From contig CBFFRP010000123.1 in assembly GCA_965644295.1 (NCBI GenBank), positions 459,033 to 523,032 of the forward strand: DNA of 64,000 bases, read 5' to 3'. The notes beneath the pieces were generated by a model. That model had not been told where the DNA came from. It did no database searches and saw only the letters and a list, made by a program, of their open reading frames with translations. Both the position numbers and the translations under genes were made by a program. Positions 37,350 through 48,138 of the stretch are shown here, piece after piece. Positions within the stretch are counted from its first letter, which is position 1. Each line of letters opens with the position of its first letter. The DNA comes from Paraphysomonas bandaiensis. Lineage: Eukaryota; Chrysophyceae.

Positions 37350-38553
37350 GAAAATCTGATTATTAACGCGCAAGCTTGTGCGTTGCCGCGACCAACCTAA
37401 CAACTCGCGCGACACTATGCATAACATGACTCTCATCTAGTTACTATTGCATGCACCGACAAGTGCTCAACTATACAACACGATTTAGTTAGCTACATGG
37501 GCATACGACGAGTTGCGTGTTTAAGCCGGATCATACGCTCCTGCCCAATCTACTTGTCCTAACACAAACAACTTGCGGTCGGTGTCTTCGGCATATGTCT
37601 CCTGTATATGCGGCAGATCTTTAGGGCCCTCTTCAAGGTGGTGTTCACAGCAGCAGGTGTAGTCTGGAAGGGAGAATAAAGTAGCTCTATAGCGCCGGGT
37701 CCTCCCACGGTCACGAAGCGGTCTCACTGGTGCAATTTTGCACACTGACGCATGAAACAGACATCTACCAAAATCTGTTACAAATTCAAGCTGACTCCAA
37801 TGTCTTCCCTCCATTGTGTGCACTCGTCCAGCACATGCATCCACCTTGCACTCTTCTCCCGAGTGACTTACACTAGTAGGAAACCGTGCACCTTCCCCGC
37901 TCGGATGAAAACCTACTAAGCAAGAATAACATAAAAGCACCACAAATGTACCTGACACTGCTTGGAGAACAGTGCCAGAGCCTTGATATAATCTCAATGA
38001 CCTGGGTCAGGAGAAACCAAGACTAGGCAGTAGACGTGTGAGAAGACATGACAGGTCTAATCACATCATTGCCATTGCCATGCATCCATGAGGAAAGTTT
38101 GACGCATTACCTCGGTCATTGGCCACACAGATACCGAATAATGTGAACTCATACTCAGCATCAATCACTCAAAGCAAACGCAGGGAGCAAGCAGAATGTT
38201 GATATACCTGACATCTGCTGACTTCAGGTGTTTTGAGTTCTTAAGGTGAACATCCCGGATGCTTAACTTCAGCAGGCAGCCCAATACCCCGGTTACCCTT
38301 CTGGTGGGCCCTGTCCCGGATGCCCTTGAGGTGGGCCCATTCCCGGATGCCTGTTTATTCGTCAGGGCCCAAAGACGTCTACACAAGTGACACTTATTAG
38401 TGTCCCTTGTACCACACAAGCATTTGGCTATGAGTGGGCAGAACAATATCTGCTGACTATGTTTGCGGCTCACGTTAGTTTCCCAGAGAGAATCTCTCCG
38501 GTACTTATCCCCCAGAACACCACGAAAAGGTGCGAGTCCGACTTTGTTGAGGG
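37350..38553 (+). mobile_element. 1.2-kb insertion inside the LINE, with 16-bp target duplication
   Basis: The direct repeat tatccccaaagtaatt occurs at 37334-37349 and 38554-38569 and brackets 1204 bases unrelated to the reverse transcriptase. The right 390 bases belong to the repeat also found at 34246-34575 and 61872-62146, always ending near ccgactttgttgaggg. A long, variable-length target duplication and a constant 3' end with varied 5' ends suggest a LINE or SINE fragment in plus orientation. An open minus-strand frame of 158 codons (37521-37997) has no family I recognise. Confidence 0.85.
38166..38553 (+). repeat. Approximately 330-bp retroelement 3'-end repeat, copy 2
   Basis: Right end of the 1.2-kb insertion. 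It shares the gcaaacgcag, gagcaagcagaatgtt, ccggatgccctt and ggtgcgagtccgactttg blocks with the other copies. Confidence 0.85.
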
Positions 38554-41020
38554 TATCCCCAAAGTAATTTGCACAGTGTTTCCGATCCTACAAGATTCCA
38601 ACAAGTCCTCCGACCCCATTGGCTACATCATTCTCTACGACTGGTCGTGGCGTCCACACCCAGTCCCTATCCAAACATCACTAGAGTCGATACATTACCT
38701 CGGAGCAGACCTTCCTCTCACAATCACAGACAAGGCCTCCCATGACTGGTGTCTAAAATACCTGAAAGTCGTGACCACACACCTAGGGATTAAACAGGCC
38801 TCAGCCGGCTGTAAAGTCATGGTTATCGAGACCCAAATCATACCGACTTTGCTCTATAGAGCCACCAAAGCTTCATGGCCGCTACACTGGTACAGAGAAA
38901 TTGACGCTGCTTGCGCAACCCTCTACAGAAAGGCCCTCAGTCTAGGCCCTGGATACCCCACGGAACTGATCTACCTCTCACTCAAGCACAACGGATTAGG
39001 TATGAAACGTTTCTCAGACTCGGCGCAGGAGCAAAAATGGGGATCTCTACAGCGCGCAATAACCCTCGGGGGAGAAGCAGGTCAAGCAGCACATTTTCTA
39101 CTCACTCAGACAACAGAGCCACAGCCCCAATACCACCACTATGTTCTCAGCCTCAGGGAATGGGGAACGGAATTGGGCCTTACCCTTCAGCAACCTGAGC
39201 CCCCCGAACCACAGGATGAACACATGCTGACCAATCTAAAACAAGAACTCGGCCTTAATAGCGTCCAACCAGATACTTTCAAGGCAATCTTCACAGATGG
39301 ATCATACACAGCCAGTGCGCTCTCCACGCGTCGCCTCACTCATGTCAATCCGCGAACACAATGGACACACCGAGGAGGTGCTGCGGTCGTCTACTTACCC
39401 CCAGAAAATGCCTGGGAAGATGGTACAACCATAATACTACGACTAGATACACCCTTTCGTGATGTGCCAGGTTTGGACTCATACGCATATGAACTCATAG
39501 GCACAGCCATGGGGCTTATACTCTCAACACGCATTCCCGAACACATAAGAAGCCACACAGACTGTCAGGCAGTGTGCACCCGTACTAAGGAAGCACTCTC
39601 CACAAGACGCAGAGCTCTCGGTCACCGTGCAAAAGGGGTACTACTCGAAAGCATCGCGGCCAGTAGAGATTGCAAACGACAGGTGACCTGGGTGAGGTCC
39701 CATCCCGAACGACGTACCACAGATGAAACGGAGTGGACGTTTGAGGACAAGGGCATCTATATTGCGGACGCAGTCGCGGGTGAAGACTGGCATGAAGTCG
39801 ATCGCATCCTTGGAAAAAATAACTACACTGTCTGTACAATTGCGATTGACAGTGCCATTGAACGCTTACTAACCGCTGGATTATGGCACTGGCGTTTGCA
39901 CAGTACAAGACGGCCATACTACTCTAGCCCACTCCTTACTGATTTCCAAGATCTCTGCGACCTAAGGACACTTGAGAACTACACTTCAACCAGAGATCAA
40001 CGCTACGGAAACAATCCTGATCGAGCGCCTGGCTACTGGACCAATAGCGGAGTACACCTCCCGCGCAAACTAGCTCAAGCGGATGGCAGTGCATCCAAAG
40101 ACAAACTCAGCTCAAATCTACGCCAAAGAATTCTCAACACGGCACTGACATGGGACAAATCTTTCTGCATAGGGAGGAACCGGGCCAAAACCAAACAGGG
40201 GCTTGACCTGACCAAAGCCGCATGCTCTGACTGCGGGTTTCGGCTAGATTCCCTAAAACATATGTGCCTCGACTGCACACATGAATCCATCACCCAAATA
40301 AGGGAAACTGCATTTCAATCGCATAAAAATGTGCTACACGAAATACAGAGAACTCAGAACTTACCCAACTGGATCACATCTGCACTGCGGAGACTCTCCA
40401 GCAGAGCCTGGAATCCCTCCATCCCACAGGTCGAGAGATACTGGACTGGAACCATCACAGCAGCCCAACTGGAAACGGTATTCGGAGATGACATACACAA
40501 CCACCTGACGGCTCACAGTCTACGGAACCTAGAAACAGTGGTTATTAATCTCCTGCAACCGCTTTACACTGCAGCGAAGCTTATGTTACAGGATCGCGGT
40601 TGTCGCTATATCACCATGTCCAAAAGGCCGCCCAGGCTACTCCCGAGACCCCGTCCGAAACGCAGTCAGTCAAGACAACGTCCGAGAGTCCTTCGACTAC
40701 TAGGGGTCCAACGAAGACCCCCCACAGCGTATCCGACTCCAGACACACGTGCACACCTCACAGGTCCTACCCGACAGAGCACTGGACTGCCCAGACCTCC
40801 ACAACGCCGACGGCTTCGACAACTCTATCTACACCCGCGGCCCCACAGGAGCACAGTAACACAGACTACAAACCCAACTCCTCCCAACAATCCCCACCAC
40901 TCTCAACCCACACAGCTGGAACTAGGTGCACTCAGGACCCTAATTCAGAATGCTGAGCCCCCTCCAAAACCAATGGAGACCCATCCCAAAGGGAGACCCC
41001 CAGATCAAAAGCGCCGGTGA
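38554..41020 (+). pseudogene. LINE reverse transcriptase C-terminus and RNase H (interrupted)
   Basis: This continues the reverse transcriptase after the insertion. The thumb and linker are followed by an RNase H domain: IFTDGSYTAS (Asp), AYELIGTAMG (Glu), HTDCQAVC (Asp), WVRSHPERR and GIYIADAVAG. A CxxC...HxxxC zinc-knuckle-like stretch (CSDCGFRLDSLKHMCLDC) follows. The last 135 residues are Pro/Arg-rich. A second open frame (40600-40956) rich in Ser, Thr and Pro overlaps that tail, so the true C-terminus may be in either frame. The RNase H places the element near the I superfamily. Confidence 0.88.
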
Positions 41021-41266
41021 GTCCACGGACACACGATAAAGGTGAATTTCATATCACACAAAAAGAACGGAAGTGGTTGCACCTTGGTGCTTGCGGCGAC
41101 GCACAAGCAGCTTTCGTAGCGTTAAATAGTAGGATAAAAGAGTTTGTATTGATTAGTTACGGGTAGTGGTCTAACTAGTATGACTAGCATTCTTCTAGCC
41201 ACTAATTGATGCAAGGTCTCAACGCCTATTGCTAAATAATCAGACATTCACTACTTGAGTGTTGAG

Positions 41267-41826
41267 TGTATACAACGTTCAGTTGGTGAAATTTTAAAGC
41301 ATCCAAATATGTCAAATGGTGTTGAAAATTTTCACTCCAATGACGGAAAGAATCCGATACGACAACGCTGTCTTTCATTATCGCGGTTCGCGGTTTTCTG
41401 GCATACCAATTAATTGGCAATTATTGCCAATAAATTGAAAACCAATTGTCACGCAAGCCTGTGTCTTACACAATACGTGTGTATCGCGTATACCAGGGCC
41501 TGGTAACCATTAATGGTAATGGCATTAATGGGCCATTAATGGTTACCAGGCCCTGGTGTATACAATTAGTGTGTAGCATAAATATTTTATTATAAAGAGC
41601 TACTGATTGTCTAGCCATGCTACAGGCCAGCACAAAGATCACTTTCATCGTGTAAAGCTATGTTGTATGATGTAATATGGTGTAACTAATGTGTGTATAC
41701 CTTGGTGGTTGGTTGTTGTTAAATTACACTGGTTGAAGACTCATTGATCACGAGGTTATATCACACGAATGATAAAAATTCATGACTAACACGCAGGTAG
41801 ACAGCACAATGTTAACGATACCAACA
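41267..41826. other. Repeat remainder and spacer before PARN
   Basis: The interrupted repeat continues to about 41420. A strong palindrome follows at 41493-41556. No coding region is seen. Confidence 0.55.
41493..41556. repeat. Perfect inverted repeat with 24-bp arms
   Basis: Arms 41493-41516 and 41533-41556 are exact reverse complements (start ccagggcctggtaacc) around a 16-base loop. Each arm itself contains the palindrome ccattaatgg. Confidence 0.9.
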
Positions 41827-43521
41827 CTAATTTCGTGGACGCTTTCTTGAAGGCTGCACGCTACTGTTGTCATCATTGCAACTTTCATCGCCTCCGAAAG
41901 CAGCCCACCGAAACGGAGCGCATATAGTGTCAATGGCCATATCGAAAAGAGATTTTTCCGGTTGATTTTCTTCAGCGTACTGGTGATGCACTTCTTCTGA
42001 ATCCACTGGAAGATCACAAGGACCCTTAGAGTTTAGCAAAAAGTCACCAAAAGGCTGCAACACCCAATCCGGGGGAAGGCATTTAGCTAGAGCCTCACAA
42101 TAGTCGCTTGAACTCTCCTCAGGAATTCGAAAAAAGAAAGACATATCGTTTACCCAAACCACCTCTACATCTTGAAGGCCAGATGTGCTAACGAGAGACA
42201 GTAATGATGAAGTAGTAACGCTGCGAGGAAATCCAGTACAGCGCACCAAAGTGCCAGTATACTTACAAACACCCCCAGGGTTTTGCGGGTTGAGATCCAT
42301 ATTAAAAAGACTCCACATCATAAACACTTTGTTTGCACATAAAGTTAGAAGGGAGCTGTCAGGGGAGGCGGAGTCATTTGGCACCGTCGCGACTGGTTTA
42401 GGTGTGCCATCTGCAATGTACACTTGCCGAGCAAAAACACACCCTGTACAAAAGGCATCGTACCCAGCGTTATGATAATTTGTTCCTTCACCATCAAACT
42501 CGGAACAATCCTCATGAACCGATATCCGTACACTGTCACACTTTTTATGCCGTTCGTAACACTGCTCGAGGGTGGTCTCCGTCTGCGCTGGACCAGCAAT
42601 TCCACTAGATTCAATGTACTTCGTGTCGTACAAAAGAGGAAACAGATCGTGTGTATACAAGCGAAACTCATCGAAAGTCTCCTTCAGAGGGGAATCAAGC
42701 CAACGCATGGCAAACATCAGGTCGTACAGCATATTGTGACCGACCACTGGCTTCTTGGAAGCAATAATATCCTTGAAAACATTCCGAAAGCCAACTGTAT
42801 CAAAAAAATCTTGCTCCATTTGCTCCTTTACTTTCCTCTCATGGTCCAATCTGTCTTGTGGATTAATTCTATGTGCAACTAGGCGGTTTGGGTCGGATCC
42901 TTTCTTGACGACAACGCCGTCAATTTCACGTTCCACTTTATCATATATGCACCTCCGCAAGTAGCTGTTACAGCCTTCAAACTCAAAAAAATCACCAGCA
43001 TCAACATCACTGATGAATTTATTAAGAGCAGCCATATTTCTTTCCATAAAATCAATATCTGACTGACTTGACAATACAATCGGGTTTTTCTGTTGTGCTG
43101 GTTCCTTAGGACAGTATTTATTCAAAGCCCACTCCTCACCACGAGAATCTGCAAAAGTCACCCCCTTTTCAATCCATGTACTAAAGTTCATGTTATTCTT
43201 CCTCAAAAATGCGATTGAGGATGCGCTCATCACAATATCACCTCCAAAATCAGGGAACAAATAAAAGTTATATGGCGATGCTGTAAATCCATCATCCGAT
43301 TTATGAAACATACAGAGACCAAACTGAATGATGCTATACTTGCTCGCCACTCCAACCATCTTTGTATAGCGGATATCAGGGATATCATCTTTAGAGAATT
43401 TCATCGTTCCGTCTGCATTAATGCCACTCATCTCTTCATCGAATGCTATGAAGCTGCATGTCTCGATCTTCGACCGGATGATCGGATACATTTCACGGAA
43501 GTTTTCTCTTGTAATATCCAT
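41827..43521 (-). CDS. PARN: Poly(A)-specific ribonuclease PARN
   Basis: PARN is a DEDDh 3'-5' exonuclease that trims poly(A) tails of mRNAs and non-coding RNAs. Single exon, 564 residues, ATG at 43521. The catalytic Asp/Glu are in FIAFDEEMSGI near the N-terminus, the second Asp in VGHNMLYDLMF, and the His and last Asp in YHNAGYDAFCTG. The order FQFGLCMF-like (IIQFGLCMF), YNFYLFPDF, SSIAFLRKNNMNFSTWIEKG and a long insert before the second Asp is specific to PARN rather than TOE1 or CAF1. The C-terminal third is weakly conserved with a basic end (PSRKRPRN) that could be a nuclear signal. All catalytic residues are intact. Confidence 0.93.
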   Translation of the reverse strand: MDITRENFREMYPIIRSKIETCSFIAFDEEMSGINADGTMKFSKDDIPDIRYTKMVGVASKYSIIQFGLCMFHKSDDGFTASPYNFYLFPDFGGDIVMSASSIAFLRKNNMNFSTWIEKGVTFADSRGEEWALNKYCPKEPAQQKNPIVLSSQSDIDFMERNMAALNKFISDVDAGDFFEFEGCNSYLRRCIYDKVEREIDGVVVKKGSDPNRLVAHRINPQDRLDHERKVKEQMEQDFFDTVGFRNVFKDIIASKKPVVGHNMLYDLMFAMRWLDSPLKETFDEFRLYTHDLFPLLYDTKYIESSGIAGPAQTETTLEQCYERHKKCDSVRISVHEDCSEFDGEGTNYHNAGYDAFCTGCVFARQVYIADGTPKPVATVPNDSASPDSSLLTLCANKVFMMWSLFNMDLNPQNPGGVCKYTGTLVRCTGFPRSVTTSSLLSLVSTSGLQDVEVVWVNDMSFFFRIPEESSSDYCEALAKCLPPDWVLQPFGDFLLNSKGPCDLPVDSEEVHHQYAEENQPEKSLFDMAIDTICAPFRWAAFGGDESCNDDNSSVQPSRKRPRN

Positions 43522-45219
43522 TGCAAGATGTTGATTATGTATTATCTATTGAGAGAAGCTGCTGAAGGGAATTGTGGTATATATATATATACATGGAATG
43601 ATGCATCGCCACTCCGAGTGTGTATCTGAGTATGGTATGTGAGTGTGTGTACTATCATATCGACCACTGTCTGCCTGTAGAAAAAAGCACACCACTCGCT
43701 CATTTCTTGTTTTTGCTGTGCCGTTTTTTCAGTTTTTTTTTATTGGAAGGGTTGGATGTCTAGATGTGGATCTAGATATCGTAAAGCCATTAAATATCAT
43801 ATCTGGATACTTCTTCCATGATAAATACACTAAGACATAAGAGTGGATGCTTCCAGTGGTCAGTCATATAAACACTGACAACTGGTTGAAATATCAGATG
43901 ATGGGGAGTGAGAGGGATGTATTCCTGGTCCTCTGAACCTGAAGATGTGCTCAGAGTGGCTGTCACTTCCTGAAAGTTCATTATATGTATTTTTGAGGGT
44001 AATAGTTATTTAATTCCTATATAAGCATTAGTGAATCGTTCATGGACAGACCTCACTTCAATATTGGTTCCATTCATAGTATATTTATGGATATAATCTC
44101 CTTGCTGTGTTTGAAGAATGTGAGGGGTCTCATTGCAGCCGATATTGAAGCATTCAGCAGAGGTCATCACATCTATGCGATATATGTCTCCACTGTGTGT
44201 GTCTCGTCTGCATTGAAGATGAGGTATTAGAGTGTGTTATATTGTCCCTAGTCGTATTCTACTTATAGACGTTATTCGAGGTCTAGATACGAGGTATATG
44301 TTCTGTGTGATCGTTTTGTGTGCTTCATACAAAACATAGGGGCTGTGTGGTATAGGCACTGTATGTTTATATCTGTGCACTCTATACAACACTCAAGGAC
44401 TATGTGGTATATAATTTGTAAGTTCTTTGTGTGCGTCATACAACACAGAGGGACTGTATATGTGTTGTATATGCTCTTGTATACAGATCTACAAAGGTTT
44501 TGACTTATCCTTCCATCTCCTTTCAGAATATATGAGTCTGTCGTAACTATGCGTGTATTTTGTATTTGTAGATTTAGCAAGGGATTGATTTGCGTTTCAC
44601 ACAACGAAGATATCCAGATTCTAGAGTTATGTATGTTATTTCAATCAAAAATTGTAGTTATTACTATTTATTAATATTTAGAAAAATGCTGATAAAACTA
44701 AATTTATAACAAGAAATAACTACAGATTCAAAACTTCGAAAATCTATTCATTATTTGGTAGATGTATATGCTCTATTATCAATTACATAAGGTGATATGC
44801 AAACAATTTAGTACCAATTTAAAATTCACCTGAGTTGGGATATTGATTGGTTTTTATTTATTTACCCCAAAAGATATTTTAGTCAGGGGACATGTAAAAC
44901 AGTGCCTAGCTAACATACACAAACTAGGGAATCATGCAGAAAAAAACGATACCCTCTCGAAGCGAAAAAGCAACGCTATGGATGACCGCCGATAATAATG
45001 CCCTATTCGTTCAATTTAGAATAGCAACTACCGTCCCTTTCATACTTAAAAACACGTTTCAATTATTACAGATACAAGATGACTCTACCACGTACACCGC
45101 ATGTAAACCACTTCATATCTTGTTTCTAGGCACTAGATTGTTTATTCCAATCCAAATCAAAATTTACATTTGGTGTCATGTGAAATTCAACATGTACCCG
45201 CATGAATGTACATATCAAT
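43522..45219. other. Intergenic with degenerate tandem repeats
   Basis: No gene is recognised. A run of three related units of about 60 bp lies at 44314-44470, listed separately. The rest is A+T-rich. Confidence 0.5.
44314..44470. repeat. Degenerate tandem repeat, about three units of 55-60 bp
   Basis: Each unit reads roughly tgtgc.tcatacaacac followed by ggact(g/a)tgtggtat. The units drift by substitutions and small length changes. Confidence 0.6.
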
Positions 45220-46071
45220 CTAACAACATCCTCCGCTAGCCTTTGCACCTCCTGTAGTAGGCCTGACCTTTACTGTGTCTGGACCAGTAGCGCTAGCACC
45301 CTTAGTTTCTCGCATCTTGATCAACTCAGCGGTCATTGTCAAAAATGCTTCCTCCACATTAGAGGCATTCTTCGCTGAAGTCTCAAGAAATGGAATATTC
45401 AAGCTCTCTGCGTACGCCTGTATCAATGTTAGAAAATTACACGCTGAATTATAGTCACAAACCCGAGCTTTATCGCTAGAAACGACTTTGTCCGCTTTGT
45501 CACTTTTATTTCCGACTAACAATTTGCACGTGCCTTCTGACGCATATCTATTAACTTCACTCAACCAATCGTTCACATGATCAAAAGATTCCTGATTTGT
45601 GACGTCGTACACCATTATAATACCGTCCGCGCCTCTGTAATACGCACTGGTGATAGTTCTAAAGCGCTCCTGCCCAGCAGTATCCCACTAACAAGGACAA
45701 ATTAGCAATGAAAATGTATCCATTCACGCACTCACAATTTGCAGTTTAACAGTCTTTTTTTCCACTTTAACCGTGCGAAATCGCTGTATAATAAATCAGC
45801 CTCGTACTTCAGTGCCGTTTAATCAATAACTTACAAAATCAACTCCAATAGTACTAATATAACTTTCCGTAAAGGCATCGTCCTGTCAATACAAAACACA
45901 TCATTTCACCATAAGTGGCATCAGGTTTACTTACAGCAAATCGTAATAATAAACAAGACTTCCCAACGCCGGAGTCTCCAATGAGAACAAGCTGTGGGAA
46001 ATAATTTTAACAAACAAAACAAAACAAAACTAGTGCACCTTAAACAAATGATCGTAATCGCGCTTAGACAT
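45220..46071 (-). CDS. RAB1: Rab1/Ypt1-type small GTPase
   Basis: Rab1 controls ER-to-Golgi vesicle transport. Six exons (46039-46071, 45935-45991, 45835-45882, 45736-45783, 45463-45687, 45220-45417) give 202 residues, the normal length. All GTPase motifs are present: GDSGVGKS (P-loop), [12 protein letters not shown] (Rab1-type effector region), [18 protein letters not shown] and ETSAK. The C-terminus GGCC carries two cysteines for geranylgeranylation. Short exons with phase-0 introns at conserved positions support the model. The gene is divergent from the PDCD5 homologue 370 bp away. Confidence 0.96.
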
Positions 46072-46440
46072 TATGCAGATTTCAACTGCAAATCAACCAA
46101 TATCCTCCCTTTCAACAAGCTTCAAAGAGTGTTCCCTGGAGCTGTGCTATCAATCGAACAAATACACACTTGATCCTTCTCAGTCAAAGCAACTGCCAAA
46201 AATATGGCTCACGTCATTTGTTTTTGATCATAAACAGTCACTTTCAGTTTATGTGTTGTCCATACTGTACTGTACTGTACTGTATTACCCTCATGAGTAC
46301 ACCTGTATACAGGTATATCTGTGCTGTGCTGTGTTATCTGTATCTTGTTACCACAGCAGTGGTTAAAATAATGAGCCATTCATGTGCACTTATCACATCA
46401 TACATTCAGTCTGTGAACCAACTGATCTTTAATATTTGTA
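46072..46440. promoter_or_regulatory. Divergent spacer Rab1/PDCD5
   Basis: It contains a short tandem tactg repeat at about 46265-46285. No named promoter element is seen. An aaaac tandem repeat near 46010-46030 lies inside the first Rab1 intron, next to this spacer. Confidence 0.4.
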
Positions 46441-46887
46441 ATGGAGGATATTCCGAACGTTGAGGAAATGCAGATGTACAGGCAGCAGGTTTCGACTACA
46501 ATTAATATGTTCCATGTTATGCACTCAGTTGTCTTATGTCATAAAGCGGCTATGGAGGAGAAAAAACTGAGTATTTTGGATCAAATTTCTTGAGTCAGCT
46601 GCTAAAGATCGCATACTTTGGCTTAAAGTTGTGAAGAAAGAAAAGGCAGAGCGTGTTGAACATACTCTGATTCAGGCAGCAATATCTGGCCAACTGAGAG
46701 GAAAGGTATGTGGTATACAACGCCATATATGTCCGATCAATAAGTACTTTAAATGCGGGTTACCGAAGAACAGTTGATTGAAATGCTTGATAAAGTTAAT
46801 GATAGCGGTAAAAGCAGTATTAAAAAAGTGACTATTCAGAGACGCGAATTTGACTTTGACGATGACGATGATAGTGACTTGTTGTAA
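46441..46887 (+). pseudogene. PDCD5: PDCD5 (TFAR19) family protein with a frame break and an odd intron end
   Basis: PDCD5 is a small helical protein tied to chaperonin and apoptosis pathways; archaeal relatives exist. The reading starts at MEDIPNVEEMQMYRQQ and runs to SILDQIS, where a TGA (46591-46593) ends the frame. Homology resumes one base on with ESAAKDRILWLKVVKKEKAERVEHTL, then GQLRGK, an intron, and VTEEQLIEMLDKV to an acidic end (DDDDDSDLL), as in the family. The intron at 46706-46758 has a normal gtatgt start and length (53 nt), but the in-frame join ends in GCGG, not AG. Two defects in one short gene suggest assembly error, pseudogene or unusual decoding. The family is clear. Confidence 0.8.
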
Positions 46888-48138
46888 GATGTCTGGTAAA
46901 ATTTCTCAGGGTTAGAACATTTGTCATGTGGTACACAGTTATTTTGTATGTGTATTTTTGAAAAAACTTTTATTCGACGTCCCCGTGGTTGTAGCTTAGG
47001 GCTATAGGGTTAATCATTTTCTTGCTTGTTCATAGAATTTCGAACGTGCTATTTGAATAGGTGTCCCTCAAACCTCAGCTCTTAGTTAATATGTTAACCT
47101 TTGGTACCTAGTTGTCTGACACTACATATAACATATGAGAAAAACCATATAGCTGCTGCTGATTACGTGCTGTAAAGTGCACCTCATGTTACTTCTGCTA
47201 TATGTTATGTGTGAAAATAAGTCGTAGGATAATGTATTAATAGGAATGAAGGAGAATAGAAGTTTAATTATCTTGTCGATTGTAATCATAACATCATAAC
47301 ATTGCAGGCGAATTACTTCCTTGGTATGATGTAGATAAATTGAATATATAATAAATTCGTTGAGTGATAATAACATAATAACCTAACCTATCTAGAACAA
47401 CACTATAAATTTCTCTACATAATTACATGATCCAATAGTCTAGTTGTTTCATTTTATTATTCCATACTACACTATCAGTGTTACTTACTTGTACAATATT
47501 CTTATGTTTAACTCAGCAATTATCATCATAAACACTTCTTCCCTTGCAACGCCAGTATTTGCAATAACATTTTTCACATTGAATCACATGTACAAACCCG
47601 CACTTAAGCAGACTAGAAATACAGACCTGTCTGGAGCTCATATATACACTATACACATTACACATCATTCATAGATACATTACAATCACTCCATAAATCG
47701 AATCAGAAACCAGTTAATCATTCATATCTTCTCAGTTTGATAGCCATATAATCTAAACGATATAAAAACAAGCAGCAGCATACAGTCCATGAGCTTCTCT
47801 TACATTAATCATCCTGATGCATCAACACACCTTGTCTCTCTTTCCAATCTGGTGAGAATATTTTGCACATTGGACTGGACATGAATACAGACAAGTACCA
47901 GTGTATACCGTATGATTGCATATCTAATAAAATACGTACGTATAACTCGTATAACTGTAGTGTTCACAACATCTGGAATATGATACCAGATACAACACTC
48001 ATCTACAGCAGCACATACATACATACCTCATGAGCTCATACGCTATTGCTTGTTATTTCGTGTTTTCCATATATTTCCGGTGAGTAATCAGAATTACACA
48101 CACTCTTATTCCTTGAATCGAAGGGAAATTAGAGCGTA
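46888..48138. other. Intergenic, A+T-rich
   Basis: No coding region, tRNA or repeat is recognised. Confidence 0.5.

Larger units (their letters stand above)
36067..41254 (+). mobile_element. 5'-truncated non-LTR retrotransposon (LINE, I-superfamily-like), carrying an insertion
   Basis: This 5.2-kb element is flanked by the 12-bp direct repeat ttgagtgttgag (36055-36066 and 41255-41266). It encodes reverse transcriptase and RNase H in one frame. It lacks any upstream endonuclease or ORF1, so it is 5' truncated, the usual fate of LINE insertions. Its last 59 bases are found exactly, inverted, at 51764-51822, which marks the 3' end. The reading frame is split by the insertion at 37350-38553 but lines up again if the insertion and one copy of the target duplication are left out, so the insertion looks young. 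Confidence 0.88.

Noticed and set aside
37521-37997. Minus-strand 158-codon frame in the 1.2-kb insertion as a gene
   Set aside because: No motif or family is visible, it lies inside a mobile element, and composition alone does not support coding.
34163-41142. A 7-kb DNA transposon with 60-bp terminal inverted repeats around the reverse transcriptase
   Set aside because: The right 'terminal' repeat lies inside the LINE 3' region, and the LINE has its own target duplication further out. Two opposite LINE 3' ends explain it better.
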